This document shows, one piece after another, positions 27,252 through 36,660 of a DNA stretch of 42,713 nucleotides (position 1 is the first letter of the stretch; each line of letters opens with the position of its first letter). The stretch spans positions 1 to 42,713 of the forward strand of contig NZ_WVUG01000039.1 in the NCBI RefSeq assembly GCF_017614965.1, written 5' to 3'. The notes beneath the pieces are model-generated. The model was not told the origin of the DNA and did not search any database. It saw nothing but the letters and a program-made list of their open reading frames with translations. This DNA comes from Streptomyces griseorubiginosus (GTDB lineage: Bacteria > Actinomycetota > Actinomycetes > Streptomycetales > Streptomycetaceae). A program made the position numbers and the translations under genes.

Positions 27252-30206
27252 TCACCCTTCCAGGGCGGCGAGCGCCTTCTTGACGAGTGCGGCACGGTCC
27301 GCCGCCGCGGTGACGTGCTCCAGGCCGAAGCCCAGCAGCACGGTCCGGTCGGTGGTGACGGCGCCGTACGTCTTGAACAGGGCGCCCGTGCGTTCCCAGT
27401 CCCTGAGCACGGCCGGGCTGCCCGCGGGCGGTCCGGTCACGCTCCAGGCGCCGAGCGAGGTCTCGAAGCCCTCCGTCTGCGTCGCCGTGCCGCCGAGGAC
27501 GAGCGAGGCGTCGTCGGCGAGGACGCCGTGACCGCCGGTGCCCGGGTCGGTGACGTAGCTGATGGAGACCTGGACGGACTTGCCGGCGTAGGCGCTCAGG
27601 TCGTAGTTGACCTGCTGCCAGCCGCTGGAGGCGCCGGTGAGGCTGTTCCAGGCGCCACTGGTGCCGGTGGCGGTGCACGCGTTGTCGCCGATGGTCAGGT
27701 AGTGCTTGAGCCACGGGTGTTCGTTGATCAGGAAGCCCGCCCCGCACTCCGCGGGCACGGTCTTGCTGCTCGCGCCGCCCTTCTCCGGGAGGGTGGTCCA
27801 GTCGTCGGCGCCGACGGTGTGGGCCTCGACGATCACATGGTCGTAGCCGGGCTCGGTGTCCCACAGCAACTGGCTGCGCAGGGTCGGCTGCTGGGCCGCC
27901 GCCACACCGGTGAGGTCGATGGTGCGGGTGAGGCGCTTGTAGGCGTCGTCGGTGTGCACGGCGGCCGCCATGGAGGAACCCGCGTAGGGCCCGTACGGGT
28001 TGACGGTCCCGGCGAACTGGCCCGCGCCGGCGCTGGCGAACTGCGGGTACTTGTCGGCGGGCAGCGAGTCGGAGGTGACGCTGTAGGTGCCGGCCCTGTC
28101 GAGGGGGTTGCCGGGCGCCGCGCCGAGGGCCCCGCTGAAGCCGCCGAGTTCGCCGGAGCCGGTGAAGCCGGTGGCCCCGGGCGTCGACGTACGGGAGTAG
28201 GCGCCCAGGTAGTACTGGCTGAAGTCGTTGGACAGGGTGCCGCCGCCGAGGTCGACGTTGCCGCCGGCCTGCTCGCCCGCCTCGATCAGCTTGCCGCCCT
28301 CGTTGAGGTAGGCACGCAGCTGGAGCTGGGTGGCGTTGCCGGGGACGCTCGCGCCCGTGTAGTGGACCACGGTCCTGAAGTGCTTCAGCACGCCGAGCGC
28401 GTCGGGCGCGCCCTGGGTGGCGACGTCCCAGACGAGGGCCTTGCGGCCGTTCGCCTTCAGCGCGTCCACATAGGTCTGCGCCTGCGTGGCGGTCGCGCCC
28501 TCCTCCGCGACGACGAGGGTGTCGGCCTTGGCGCGCTGGGCGACGGTGTAGGTGAAGTGCTCGCTGGAGACCTTCTTGCCGCTCCTGCCGCGGCCGGTGA
28601 ACCACACCTCGACCTTGTCGCCCGGGTCGCCGTCCCGGACTTTGGCCCGGTACTCGTCGAAGTGCAGGTTGTCGTCGCCGCCGTAGGTCTCGCCGCCCTT
28701 CCAGGCCCTCAGCGGCTCGTCCTTCGTACGGCCGCCGTTGACGCGGTAGTTGAGCTCCTTGCCGCGGATCGCCTTGCGGGCGACGACGGAGACCTCCTGG
28801 TCGGCGCCGCGGGAGTAGGACGTGGAGAACGTCGCCGGGGTGAAGTCGGCGGCCTTCAGGCCGAGCGAGGAGGAGGGGGTGTCCGGGTGCTGGGCGGTCT
28901 CGGCGACCGAGAGCGCGAAGGGGATGTTCTTGACGAACTCCTGCTGGATCAGCTTCTCGTCGTCCGGGAAGTTGAACACGGACTGGCAGTCGGCCGCGTT
29001 CCACTGGTCGTTCGGGTCGAGGTTGGAGGCCGTCTGGCAGGTCGACATCTCGGGGGTGAACATCGACATGCCGTTGACGTTCGCCGCGTGGCCGTCCGCC
29101 TCGCCGTTGGTGGTGTACAGCTCCGAGGAGACCTGCGGACGGTAGCCGGGGATCGCGGAGTTGTCCGGGGTGCCGGCGAGCGCCTTGTAGACGACGTCGT
29201 CGGGGGTCGGGGTGGCCACCTGCCAGCCGACGCCGTAGAGGAGGAGTTGGGCGGCGGAGTGGTAGTTGACGCCGTAGGAGAAGCCGACGCGCTTCTCGAA
29301 GGCGTCGAGCGCCTTGGTCTCGGGCTCGGAGCCGGGGCTCGCGCCGCGGTAGGTCTCGCTGGTGGGGTTGGGGGACGAACCCTCGTCGTCGTAGCCCCAC
29401 TTGTAGGCGAAGTTGCGGTTGAGGTCGACGCCGTCGCCGGTGGAGATGACGCCGTCGCCGTTGACGTCCCGCAGGTTCTTGCGCCACAGACGGGTGTCGG
29501 AGTTCTTGAAGGTGTAGTCGTAGCCGTCGGGGTTGGCCGAGATCACGAACCACAGCTCGGTGGAGTCGACGATCTTCCTGATGCGCTTGTCGGTCCTGTA
29601 GTGGTCGAGGTAGTAGTGCATCAGCCGGCGGGTCATCTCCGGCGTGATCCACTCGCGCGCGTGCTGGTTGGACAGGTACAGCACGGAGGGCTTCGAGCCG
29701 TCCTTGGACTTCTTCGCGTCCTTGGTCAGTTTGAGCGCGAGGATGTCCTGGCCGTTGATCGTCTTGCCGATGGAGACGACCTTGGTCAGACCGGGGTTCT
29801 GCTGCCCGGTGCGGACGATCTCCTCCTTGATGCCGCCGCTTCCGCCGTACGGGCGGAACACGCCCTGGGCGGCGTTGTCGACCCGCTTCTCGGCCTTGGC
29901 CGAAAGTGTGTGCTCGGTGAGGTCGACGCCCTGCTTCTCGAGCTGGTGGGCCTGCCGACCGGTGAGATAGAGCTCGACCGAGGCCGTGCCCTTCGCGGGG
30001 ACCTGCTCGGCGAGCTCCTGGCCGTCCTGTCCGGCCGCCAGCAGCAGGGGTACCTGCCTGGCGGTGACGTCCGCGCGGTAGACGTTGACCTCATTGGGAT
30101 CCGAACCCTGTGACGGTCCGTTCTGTGCCTGGGCGATGGGTGCGAGGCTCGCTCCCCCGATCAGGAGCGCGCCGACAGCGAGGATCGATCTCGCTCTGTG
30201 TCTCAT
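27252..30206 (-). CDS. Secreted M14 zinc carboxypeptidase with C-terminal extension
   Basis: A 984-residue exported protein. The signal peptide is residues 1-28 (MRHRAR...APIAQA). The M14 catalytic domain spans about 115-480: zinc ligands H182 and E185 (QHAREW) and H316 (VNYHSAAQ), substrate residues N263-R264 (DLNRNF), and candidate catalytic E386 (MFTPEMST). The segment DVNGDGVISTGDGVDLN looks like a calcium loop. The rest has a receptor-like or ThuA-like part (about 590-720) and a beta-sandwich-like region with 'immune inhibitor A'-type WNSLTG...YVTD features. It probably degrades extracellular peptides. It is single and flanked by terminators on both sides. Confidence 0.92.
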   Translation of the reverse strand: MRHRARSILAVGALLIGGASLAPIAQAQNGPSQGSDPNEVNVYRADVTARQVPLLLAAGQDGQELAEQVPAKGTASVELYLTGRQAHQLEKQGVDLTEHTLSAKAEKRVDNAAQGVFRPYGGSGGIKEEIVRTGQQNPGLTKVVSIGKTINGQDILALKLTKDAKKSKDGSKPSVLYLSNQHAREWITPEMTRRLMHYYLDHYRTDKRIRKIVDSTELWFVISANPDGYDYTFKNSDTRLWRKNLRDVNGDGVISTGDGVDLNRNFAYKWGYDDEGSSPNPTSETYRGASPGSEPETKALDAFEKRVGFSYGVNYHSAAQLLLYGVGWQVATPTPDDVVYKALAGTPDNSAIPGYRPQVSSELYTTNGEADGHAANVNGMSMFTPEMSTCQTASNLDPNDQWNAADCQSVFNFPDDEKLIQQEFVKNIPFALSVAETAQHPDTPSSSLGLKAADFTPATFSTSYSRGADQEVSVVARKAIRGKELNYRVNGGRTKDEPLRAWKGGETYGGDDNLHFDEYRAKVRDGDPGDKVEVWFTGRGRSGKKVSSEHFTYTVAQRAKADTLVVAEEGATATQAQTYVDALKANGRKALVWDVATQGAPDALGVLKHFRTVVHYTGASVPGNATQLQLRAYLNEGGKLIEAGEQAGGNVDLGGGTLSNDFSQYYLGAYSRTSTPGATGFTGSGELGGFSGALGAAPGNPLDRAGTYSVTSDSLPADKYPQFASAGAGQFAGTVNPYGPYAGSSMAAAVHTDDAYKRLTRTIDLTGVAAAQQPTLRSQLLWDTEPGYDHVIVEAHTVGADDWTTLPEKGGASSKTVPAECGAGFLINEHPWLKHYLTIGDNACTATGTSGAWNSLTGASSGWQQVNYDLSAYAGKSVQVSISYVTDPGTGGHGVLADDASLVLGGTATQTEGFETSLGAWSVTGPPAGSPAVLRDWERTGALFKTYGAVTTDRTVLLGFGLEHVTAAADRAALVKKALAALEG

Positions 30207-30303
30207 GAACCCCCCTAGCCGTCCTTCGTCACGGCGACGAAGTGTTGCCAGGCTCATGCCACTTCTCAGCCGAGTCAAGGGTGCCTCAAAGACAGTCAAA
30301 CGC

Positions 30304-30336
30304 CGGTGCCGACGGCCCAAGTGGGCGTCGGCACCG
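30304..30336 (-). terminator. Terminator after whiA
   Basis: Stem of 14 bp (CGGTGCCGAC and GCCC with complements, one bulged G), loop AAGT, 16 bp beyond the whiA stop. It closes the uvrC-rapZ-yvcK-whiA operon. Confidence 0.85.
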
Positions 30337-30352
30337 ACGGGTTGGAACCTGG

Positions 30353-31342
30353 TCAGCCGACGAGGTTGTCGGCCATCTCCTCGGTGAGAGTGGACTCCGT
30401 GCCCGGGATGCCGAGGTCGGAGGCGCGCTTGTCGGCCATCGCCAGCAGGCGGCGAATGCGGCCGGCGACGGCGTCCTTGGTCAGCGGCGGGTCGGCGAGT
30501 GCGCCCAGCTCCTCCAGCGAGGCCTGCTTGTGCTCCATGCGCAGCCGGCCGGCGGCCGCGAGGTGCTCGGGGACCTCCTCGCCGAGGATCTCCAGCGCGC
30601 GCTGGACGCGAGCGCCGGCGGCGACCGCCGCACGCGCGGAACGGCGGAGGTTGGCGTCGTCGAAGTTGGCGAGACGGTTCGCCGTGGCCCGGACCTCGCG
30701 GCGCATCCGGCGCTCCTCCCAGGCCAGCACCGACTCGTGCGCGCCGAGGCGGGTGAGCAGGGCGCCGATCGCGTCCCCGTCCCGGACGACCACGCGGTCC
30801 ACGCCGCGCACCTCGCGGGCCTTGGCGGCGATCGACAGGCGGCGGGCGGCGCCGACCAGGGCGAGGGCGGCCTCGGGGCCGGGGCAGGTCACCTCGAGGG
30901 AGGAGGAGCGGCCGGGTTCGGTGAGCGAGCCGTGCGCCAGGAAGGCGCCGCGCCAGGCGGCCTCCGCGTCGCAGGTGGCCCCCGAGACCACCTGCGGGGG
31001 CAGGCCGCGGATCGGGCGGCCCCGCCCGTCCACCAGACCCGTCTGCCGGGCCAGCTGGTCACCGCCGGCGACGACCCGGACGACGTAACGCGAGCCGCGG
31101 CGCAGTCCGCCGGGCGCCATCACGATCAGCTCGGAGGAGTGGCCGAAGATCTCCAGGATGTCCCGCTTCAGGCGCCGGGCCGCCATCGCGGTGTCCAGCT
31201 CCGCCTCGATCACGATGCGCCCGCTGACCAGATGGAGGCCGCCGGCGAACCGCAGGATGGCGGAGACCTCCGCCTTTCTGCAGCAGGTCCGGGTGACGGG
31301 GAGCCGGGAGATCTCGTCCTTCACCGCTGCCGTCATCGCCAT
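30353..31342 (-). CDS. whiA: Sporulation regulator WhiA
   Basis: DNA-binding protein needed, with WhiB, for sporulation septation in Streptomyces. It has 329 residues. The N-terminal part is a degenerate LAGLIDADG homing-endonuclease fold (about 1-210; [23 protein letters not shown]), followed by the WhiA helix-turn-helix ([31 protein letters not shown], about 270-300). Start at ATG 31342 as in the known 329-residue protein; ATG 31336 would give an ATGA overlap with yvcK. It is last gene of the operon. Confidence 0.98.
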   Translation of the reverse strand: MAMTAAVKDEISRLPVTRTCCRKAEVSAILRFAGGLHLVSGRIVIEAELDTAMAARRLKRDILEIFGHSSELIVMAPGGLRRGSRYVVRVVAGGDQLARQTGLVDGRGRPIRGLPPQVVSGATCDAEAAWRGAFLAHGSLTEPGRSSSLEVTCPGPEAALALVGAARRLSIAAKAREVRGVDRVVVRDGDAIGALLTRLGAHESVLAWEERRMRREVRATANRLANFDDANLRRSARAAVAAGARVQRALEILGEEVPEHLAAAGRLRMEHKQASLEELGALADPPLTKDAVAGRIRRLLAMADKRASDLGIPGTESTLTEEMADNLVG

Positions 31343-32400
31343 GGGCCGATCCTTCCATGCATCCGAAAAATACGGTCGTACGCGGCGGCCAGCAGCTCCG
31401 GGTCGTGCCGCGGAGTTCCGTCCCTCCGGGCCACCGGGGCCAGCTCGACCGCTGCTCCGAGCCGCCCTGCGGCTTCGGTGAGCACGTCGCGGTCGGGCAC
31501 GGCGGCCTCGTCGGCCAGCACCACGTCCAGGGCGAGTTTAGGGGCGTGTCGTCCCAAAACCTCCAAATGACGCTGCGGGGAGAAGCCCTCGGTTTCTCCG
31601 GGCTGCGGGGCGAGGTTCAGCGAGAGTACCCGGCGCGCCTTGGTCTCGGTGAGCGCGTCCAGCAGTTCCGGCACGAGCAGGTGCGGGATGACCGAGGAGA
31701 ACCAGGAGCCGGGGCCGAGCACCACCCAGTCCGCGTCCAGCACGGCCTCGACGGCCTCCGGAACGGCGGGCGGGTCGTGCGGCACGACGTGCACGGACTG
31801 CACCTCGCCGGGCGTGAGCGCCACGGTCGCCTGTCCGCGCACGGTGTCCACGTCCTCCGGCCGCGCCGGATCATGCCCCTTGACCAGGGCCTGCAGCTCC
31901 AGCGGGACGGCGGACATGGGCAGCACGCGCCCGTGCGCACCGAGGAGCTTGCCCACCAGGTCCAGCGCCTGGACGTGGTCGCCGAGCTGCTCCCACAGGG
32001 CGACGATCAGGAGGTTGCCGACCGCGTGGTCGTGCAGGTCGCCCTGGGAGTGGAAGCGGTGCTGGATGACCCGGGCCCAGGTCTGGCCCCAGTCGTCGTC
32101 ACCGCACAGCGCGGCCAGCGCCTTGCGCAGGTCGCCGGGCGGCAGCACGCCCAGCTCGTCGCGCAGGCGCCCGCTGGAGCCACCGTCGTCGGCCACGGTG
32201 ACGACGGCGGTGAGGTCGCCGGTGATCCGGCGCAGGGCGGCGAGCGAGGCGGACAGGCCCATGCCGCCGCCGAGGGCGACGACCTTGGGCTGGGCACCGC
32301 GCCGGCGCGGCCGGGCACCGCGGGCCTCCACGGACCGGCCGGCACGCGACTCGGGAACCGTCCGGCGCAGCCTGCTCAGCCGCACAGAGCGCTCCGTCAT
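31333..32400 (-). CDS. yvcK: Gluconeogenesis factor YvcK / CofD-like protein
   Basis: YvcK/YbhK-family protein of 355 residues, related to CofD. It binds UDP-sugars in other bacteria and is linked to carbon metabolism and cell-wall control. Landmarks are [20 protein letters not shown] (about 39-58), [14 protein letters not shown] (about 68-81), and [18 protein letters not shown] near 230. The first 38 residues are a basic, probably disordered extension. The start overlaps the rapZ stop (ATGA) and its end overlaps the whiA start by 10 bp. Confidence 0.95.
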   Translation of the reverse strand: MTERSVRLSRLRRTVPESRAGRSVEARGARPRRRGAQPKVVALGGGMGLSASLAALRRITGDLTAVVTVADDGGSSGRLRDELGVLPPGDLRKALAALCGDDDWGQTWARVIQHRFHSQGDLHDHAVGNLLIVALWEQLGDHVQALDLVGKLLGAHGRVLPMSAVPLELQALVKGHDPARPEDVDTVRGQATVALTPGEVQSVHVVPHDPPAVPEAVEAVLDADWVVLGPGSWFSSVIPHLLVPELLDALTETKARRVLSLNLAPQPGETEGFSPQRHLEVLGRHAPKLALDVVLADEAAVPDRDVLTEAAGRLGAAVELAPVARRDGTPRHDPELLAAAYDRIFRMHGRIGPWR

Positions 32401-33383
32401 TCGCGTCCCATGTCCCGGTGCACGACCACCGTCTCCACGCCCTCGGCCGCCAGACGCGCGGCGAGCTTCTCCGACATGGCCACCGAGCGGTGCTTGCCGC
32501 CGGTGCAGCCGATCGCGATCGTCACATACCGCTTGCCCTCGCGGCGGTAGCCGGCGGCGATCAGCCGGAGCAGCTCGGCGTAGCGGTCGAGGAACTCCTT
32601 GGCGCCGGGCTGGTTGAAGACGTACGCCGACACCTCCTCGTTGAGGCCGGTGAAGGGGCGCAGCTCCGGGACCCAGTGCGGGTTGGGCAGGAAGCGCATG
32701 TCGGCGACCAGGTCGGCGTCCACGGGAAGGCCGTACTTGAAGCCGAAGGACATCACGGTGGCCCGCAGCTCGGGCTCCTCCTCGCCGGCGAACTGGGCGT
32801 CCATCTTGGCGCGCAGCTCGTGCACGTTGAGGCTGGAGGTGTCGATGACCAGGTCGGCGTCGCCGCGCAGCTCGCGCAGCAGCTCGCGCTCGGCGGCGAT
32901 GCCGTCGACGATCCGGCCGTCGCCCTGCAGGGGGTGCGGGCGGCGCACCGACTCGAAGCGGCGCACCAGGGCCTCGTCGGAGGACTCCAGGAACACGATC
33001 CGCCGGGTGACGTTCTTGGCCTCCAGGTCGGCGAGTGACTCGCGGAGGTTGTCGAAGAAGCGGCGGCCGCGGACGTCCACGACGACCGCGATCCGTGCCA
33101 CGTTGCCCTGCGACCGGGCGCCGAGCTCCACCATGGTGGGGATCAGCGCGGGCGGGAGGTTGTCGACGACGAACCAGCCGAGGTCCTCCAGGCACTTGGC
33201 GGCCGTCGACCTGCCCGCGCCCGACATTCCGGAGATGATCACCAGCTCGGGGATGGCTGCCTCGGGGAGCCCGCCCTGGTCGCCGGTCGTGCCCGTACTC
33301 ACCTGTGCTTCGTCTCCGCCCTGGTCCGTCTGTCCGTGTTGCTCGTCGTGCTCGTCGTGCTCGTCGTGCTCGTTCACATTCAT
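32397..33383 (-). CDS. rapZ: RNase adapter protein RapZ (YvcJ family)
   Basis: Nucleotide-binding P-loop protein of 328 residues. Walker A is [10 protein letters not shown] near residue 50 (Arg in place of the usual Lys), and the C-terminal domain has [12 protein letters not shown] near residue 290. In E. coli RapZ controls the GlmZ small RNA; in actinobacteria the role is unclear. The first 35 residues are acidic and His-rich because of a 9-bp DNA repeat. Start and stop overlap uvrC and yvcK by ATGA. Confidence 0.94.
   Translation of the reverse strand: MNVNEHDEHDEHDEQHGQTDQGGDEAQVSTGTTGDQGGLPEAAIPELVIISGMSGAGRSTAAKCLEDLGWFVVDNLPPALIPTMVELGARSQGNVARIAVVVDVRGRRFFDNLRESLADLEAKNVTRRIVFLESSDEALVRRFESVRRPHPLQGDGRIVDGIAAERELLRELRGDADLVIDTSSLNVHELRAKMDAQFAGEEEPELRATVMSFGFKYGLPVDADLVADMRFLPNPHWVPELRPFTGLNEEVSAYVFNQPGAKEFLDRYAELLRLIAAGYRREGKRYVTIAIGCTGGKHRSVAMSEKLAARLAAEGVETVVVHRDMGRE
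33342..33368 (-). repeat. Three perfect 9-bp repeats in rapZ start
   Basis: CTCGTCGTG occurs three times in tandem (33342-33368), with a degenerate fourth at 33369-33377. It encodes EHD repeats near the RapZ N-terminus. The 9-bp unit keeps frame, so copy changes would alter only tail length. Confidence 0.85.
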
Positions 33384-35440
33384 GTCTCCTGCCCCCGTCG
33401 TTCGTCCGGGGCGCCCGTCGTCACGGGCTCCCCACCGGAACCCATGGTGCCGGGTTCCTCCTCCATGATCTCTCCAGTCGTCATGTTGACGGCGGGTGCG
33501 GCGGGAGCCGCCTGGGCGAGGGCCACGGCGATCGTCTCGGCCGTCTTGCGGCCTATGCCGGGGACCTCGCAGATCTGGTCGATGGTGGCGGACCGCAGTT
33601 TCTTGAGCGAACCGAAGTGCTTCAGCAGTGCCTGCTTGCGGGTGTCGCCGAGGCCGGGCACCTCGTCCAGGGGGCTGGCCTTGAAGCGCTTGGCCCGCTT
33701 GGTGCGCTGGTAGGTGATCGCGAAGCGGTGGGCCTCGTCGCGGACGCGCTGCAGCAGGTAGAGGCCCTCGCTGGTGCGGGGCAGGACGACCGGGTCGTCC
33801 TCGTCCGGCAGCCAGACCTCCTCCAGTCGCTTGGCGAGGCCGCAGACGGCGATGTCGTCGATGCCGAGCTCGTCGAGGGCCTTCTTGGCGGCGGCGACCT
33901 GCGGCTGGCCGCCGTCGACCACGACCAGCTGGGGCGGGTAGGCGAACTTCTTCGGGCGGCCGTCCTCGTCCTTGAGACCTGTGCCGAGGTCACCCGCGAG
34001 GCCGTCCTCGTGACCGTCCTCGACCCACTCACCGGTCTTCTCCTTCTCCGCGAGGTAGCGCCGGAAGCGGCGGGTGATCACCTCGTGCATGGAGCGGACG
34101 TCGTCCTGGCCGGCGAAGCCCTTGATCTGGAAGCGGCGGTACTCGCTCTTGCGCTGCAGACCGTCCTCGAAGACCACCATGGAGGCCACGACGTCGTCGC
34201 CCTGGAGGTGCGAGATGTCGTAGCACTCGATACGCAGGGGAGCGCTGTCGAGGTCGAGGGCCTCGGCGATCTCCTCCAGGGCACGCGAGCGCGTGGTGAG
34301 GTCCGAGGCGCGCTTGGTCTTGTGCAGCGCGAGGGCCTGCAGGGCGTTGCGCTGCACGGTCTCCATCAGGGCCTTCTTGTCGCCGCGCTGCGGGATGCGC
34401 AGCGAGACGCCCGAGCCGCGGCGGTCGGTGAGCCACTCCTGGACGGGCTCGACCGGGTCGGGCAGGGCGGGCACCAGGACCTCCTTGGGGACGGAGTCGC
34501 CCTTCTCCTCGCCGTAGAGCTGCTGCAGGGCGTGTTCGACGAGGGCGCCGGTGGTGATCTCCTCGACCTTGTCGGTGACCCAGCCGCGCTGGCCGCGCAC
34601 GCGTCCGCCGCGCACGTGGAAGATCTGCACGGCCGCCTCCAACTCGTCCTCGGCGACGGCGATCAGGTCGGCGTCGGTCGCGTCGGCGAGCACGACCGCG
34701 TTCTTCTCCATGGCCTTCTTCAGGGCCTCGATGTCGTCGCGCAGACGCGCTGCGCGCTCGTACTCCATCTCCTCGGCCGCCTCGGTCATCCGCTTCTCCA
34801 GGCGGCGGATGTACGTGCCCGTGCGGCCGGCCATGAAGTCGCAGAACTCCTCGGCCAGTTCGCGGTGCTCCTCCGGGTCGACGCGGCCGACGCAGGGCGC
34901 CGAGCACTTGCCGATGTAACCGAGCAGACAGGGACGGCCGGTGCGGGTGGCGTTCTTGAAGACGCCCGCCGAGCAGGTGCGTACGGGGAAGACGCGCAGC
35001 AGCAGGTCGACGGTGTCCCGGATGGCCCACGCGTGTCCGTAGGGCCCGAAGTACCGGACGCCCTTGCGCTTGTGGCCGCGCATCACCTGCACGCGCGGGA
35101 ACTTCTCGTTCATCGTCACCGCGAGGTACGGATAGCTCTTGTCGTCGCGGTACTTGACGTTGAACCGGGGGTCGAACTCCTTGATCCAGGAGTACTCCAG
35201 CTGCAGGGCCTCGACCTCCGTGGACACCACGGTCCACTCCACGGACGCGGCGGTGGTGACCATCGTCCGGGTGCGCGGGTGCAGGTTCGCCAGGTCCTGG
35301 AAGTAGTTCGCCAGGCGCTGGCGCAGGCTTTTCGCCTTTCCGACGTAGATCACCCGGCGGTGCTCGTCACGGAACCTGTACACCCCGGGAGAGTCCGGGA
35401 TCTGTCCCGGCTGGGGGCGGTAGCTGGAGGGGTCGGCCAT
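33380..35440 (-). CDS. uvrC: Excinuclease ABC subunit C
   Basis: Makes the two incisions in nucleotide excision repair. It has 686 residues in normal order: GIY-YIG nuclease (about 14-95; GVYRF...[14 protein letters not shown]), Cys-rich region ([13 protein letters not shown]), UVR motif (about 205-240), RNase H-like nuclease (about 385-560; [20 protein letters not shown]), and tandem HhH at about 600-655 ([16 protein letters not shown]). ATG at 35440 lies 7 nt after a TAGGGT box, so the mRNA may be leaderless. It is first of the uvrC-rapZ-yvcK-whiA operon. Confidence 0.98.
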   Translation of the reverse strand: MADPSSYRPQPGQIPDSPGVYRFRDEHRRVIYVGKAKSLRQRLANYFQDLANLHPRTRTMVTTAASVEWTVVSTEVEALQLEYSWIKEFDPRFNVKYRDDKSYPYLAVTMNEKFPRVQVMRGHKRKGVRYFGPYGHAWAIRDTVDLLLRVFPVRTCSAGVFKNATRTGRPCLLGYIGKCSAPCVGRVDPEEHRELAEEFCDFMAGRTGTYIRRLEKRMTEAAEEMEYERAARLRDDIEALKKAMEKNAVVLADATDADLIAVAEDELEAAVQIFHVRGGRVRGQRGWVTDKVEEITTGALVEHALQQLYGEEKGDSVPKEVLVPALPDPVEPVQEWLTDRRGSGVSLRIPQRGDKKALMETVQRNALQALALHKTKRASDLTTRSRALEEIAEALDLDSAPLRIECYDISHLQGDDVVASMVVFEDGLQRKSEYRRFQIKGFAGQDDVRSMHEVITRRFRRYLAEKEKTGEWVEDGHEDGLAGDLGTGLKDEDGRPKKFAYPPQLVVVDGGQPQVAAAKKALDELGIDDIAVCGLAKRLEEVWLPDEDDPVVLPRTSEGLYLLQRVRDEAHRFAITYQRTKRAKRFKASPLDEVPGLGDTRKQALLKHFGSLKKLRSATIDQICEVPGIGRKTAETIAVALAQAAPAAPAVNMTTGEIMEEEPGTMGSGGEPVTTGAPDERRGQET

Positions 35441-35447
35441 GTCTCAC

Positions 35448-35470
35448 ACCCTACTGGCGAGGACTGACAC
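35448..35470 (-). promoter_or_regulatory. RecA-NDp/PafBC-type promoter of uvrC
   Basis: Minus strand GTGTCAGTCC (35461-35470), 7 bp, TAGGGT (35448-35453): same architecture as the site in front of the MFS gene. Seven bases separate the -10 from the uvrC ATG, which predicts a leaderless transcript. Confidence 0.7.
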
Positions 35471-35508
35471 CGCGTCGGGCCTGTGGACAACGCCTGGCCG
35501 GACTCCGC

Positions 35509-36183
35509 CTAGCGTGACTCCAGGAAGGTCAGGACGGCCAGGACCCGGCGGTGGTCGTCGGTGTCCTCGGTGAGGTGGAGCTTGCCGAGGATGCTGCGGA
35601 CGTGTTTCTCGACCGTGCCCTCGGTGACCCACAGACGGCGGCCGATGCCCGCGTTCGAGCGGCCCTCGGCCATGAGGGCGAGGACCTCGCGCTCCCGGGC
35701 GCTGAGCTGGGCGAGGGGGTCGTCGCGGCGCTGGGCCGAGAACAGCTCCTGCACCAGGGAGGGGTCGACGACCGAGCCGCCCCGCCGGACGCGCTCCAGG
35801 GCCTCGATGAACTCGTCGACGGCCGTGACCCGGCTCTTGAGCAGATAGCCGACCTTGCGGCCGCTCGCCAGCAGCTCCAGCGCCTCCTCGACCTCGACGA
35901 ACGCCGAGAGGACCAGGATGCCGGTGTCGGGGTGGCGCTCCCGGATGGTGCGGGCCGCCTTGAGTCCTTCGGTGGAGTGGTCCGGCGGCATCCTGATGTC
36001 GACGATCGCGAGGTCGGGGCGGTGCCCGGCGACCAGTTCGAGGAGGCCCACGGCGTCTCCGGCCTGCCCCACCACGTCGTATCCGACCCGCTCGCACAGG
36101 CTGGCGAGTCCCTCGCGGAGCAGCACGTCGTCGTCGGCGAGGACGACCCGTCCCCGTGCCGGATGCTGCGATGCGTCGTCCAT
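35509..36183 (-). CDS. Response regulator, NarL/LuxR family
   Basis: A 224-residue two-component regulator. The receiver (about 10-130) has acidic D17-D19, phospho-acceptor D62 (IVDIRMP), S93 and K116; the LuxR-type HTH spans about 155-215 (LSAREREVLALMAEGRSNAGIGRRLWVTEGTVEKHVRSI). Start ATG at 36183 with AAGGGGAG 8 nt upstream. The partner is probably the HisKA_3 kinase encoded upstream at 36661-39384, though a small opposite-strand ORF lies between. A 16-bp palindrome at 36247-36262 is a likely own binding site. Confidence 0.94.
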   Translation of the reverse strand: MDDASQHPARGRVVLADDDVLLREGLASLCERVGYDVVGQAGDAVGLLELVAGHRPDLAIVDIRMPPDHSTEGLKAARTIRERHPDTGILVLSAFVEVEEALELLASGRKVGYLLKSRVTAVDEFIEALERVRRGGSVVDPSLVQELFSAQRRDDPLAQLSAREREVLALMAEGRSNAGIGRRLWVTEGTVEKHVRSILGKLHLTEDTDDHRRVLAVLTFLESR

Positions 36184-36246
36184 GGTCCCGGCTCCCCTTG
36201 CCCGGCCGATCGGTGCGCGCCCCAACAGCCTGCCGCACCCACGGGG

Positions 36247-36262
36247 TTCCGGCTAGCCGGAA
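36247..36262. promoter_or_regulatory. 16-bp perfect palindrome upstream of response regulator
   Basis: TTCCGGCTAGCCGGAA, 64 bp before the response-regulator ATG and 128 bp before the small plus-strand ORF. A 14/16 match lies in front of the receiver-only gene at 41106-41121. Size and symmetry suit a LuxR-type dimer. Confidence 0.65.
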
Positions 36263-36390
36263 GCGGGATTGGAGGCTCGCGGTGACGACAACGGAGCCGG
36301 TCCCGGGCGATTCTCGATGCAGTGCAGAGCAAGGCGGACCGGCCGGTCCGGGCGAGGCGCCGGCCGGCCACGGGTCGAAGGGCTGCGGAA

Positions 36391-36552
36391 ATGCGTCGGA
36401 CGCGGATGGAGAAGCCACGGCGGCCGGTCCGCGCCCGCCGGTACCAGGACGACACGCACGCGTGGAACGAGCTGCTGGATCCGCGGGACCACGAGATCGT
36501 GCGGGCCAAGCGCCCGCCGAGCACTGATCACGGCGGCACGGGCCGCACCTAG
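36391..36552 (+). CDS. Small basic protein of unknown function
   Basis: A 53-residue ORF rich in Arg at the start (MRRTRMEKPRRPVRARR), then DDTHAWNELLDPRDHEIVRAKRPP. ATG 36391 has GAAGGG 8 nt upstream; ATGs at 36322 and 36406 are alternatives. G/C bias at third positions is high and a terminator hairpin begins 3 bp after the stop, which supports expression. It is opposite in strand to the flanking kinase and regulator genes. No family recognised. Confidence 0.5.
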   Translation: MRRTRMEKPRRPVRARRYQDDTHAWNELLDPRDHEIVRAKRPPSTDHGGTGRT

Positions 36553-36555
36553 AGC

Positions 36556-36577
36556 CGGACGGACGCCTCTCCGTCCG
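36556..36577 (+). terminator. Terminator after small basic ORF
   Basis: An 8-bp perfect stem CGGACGGA/TCCGTCCG with a 6-nt loop, starting 3 bp after the TAG stop. It may also serve the convergent kinase gene ending at 36661. Confidence 0.7.
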
Positions 36578-36660
36578 ACACGACCGCCCGGCGCGTACGC
36601 GACGTCACCAGTCCAGGTCTCCCCCGCCTGGGCGACTCCCCCGGCGTGCGCCCCGGGCGG

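Noticed and set aside
27315..30113. Long plus-strand open frame opposite the M14 carboxypeptidase
   Set aside because: Low-complexity Gly/Val/Asp/Leu sequence typical of an antisense frame in GC-rich DNA; the minus strand has an intact peptidase with signal peptide.
33305..35467. Long plus-strand open frame opposite uvrC
   Set aside because: Same antisense effect; uvrC on the minus strand has all expected domains.
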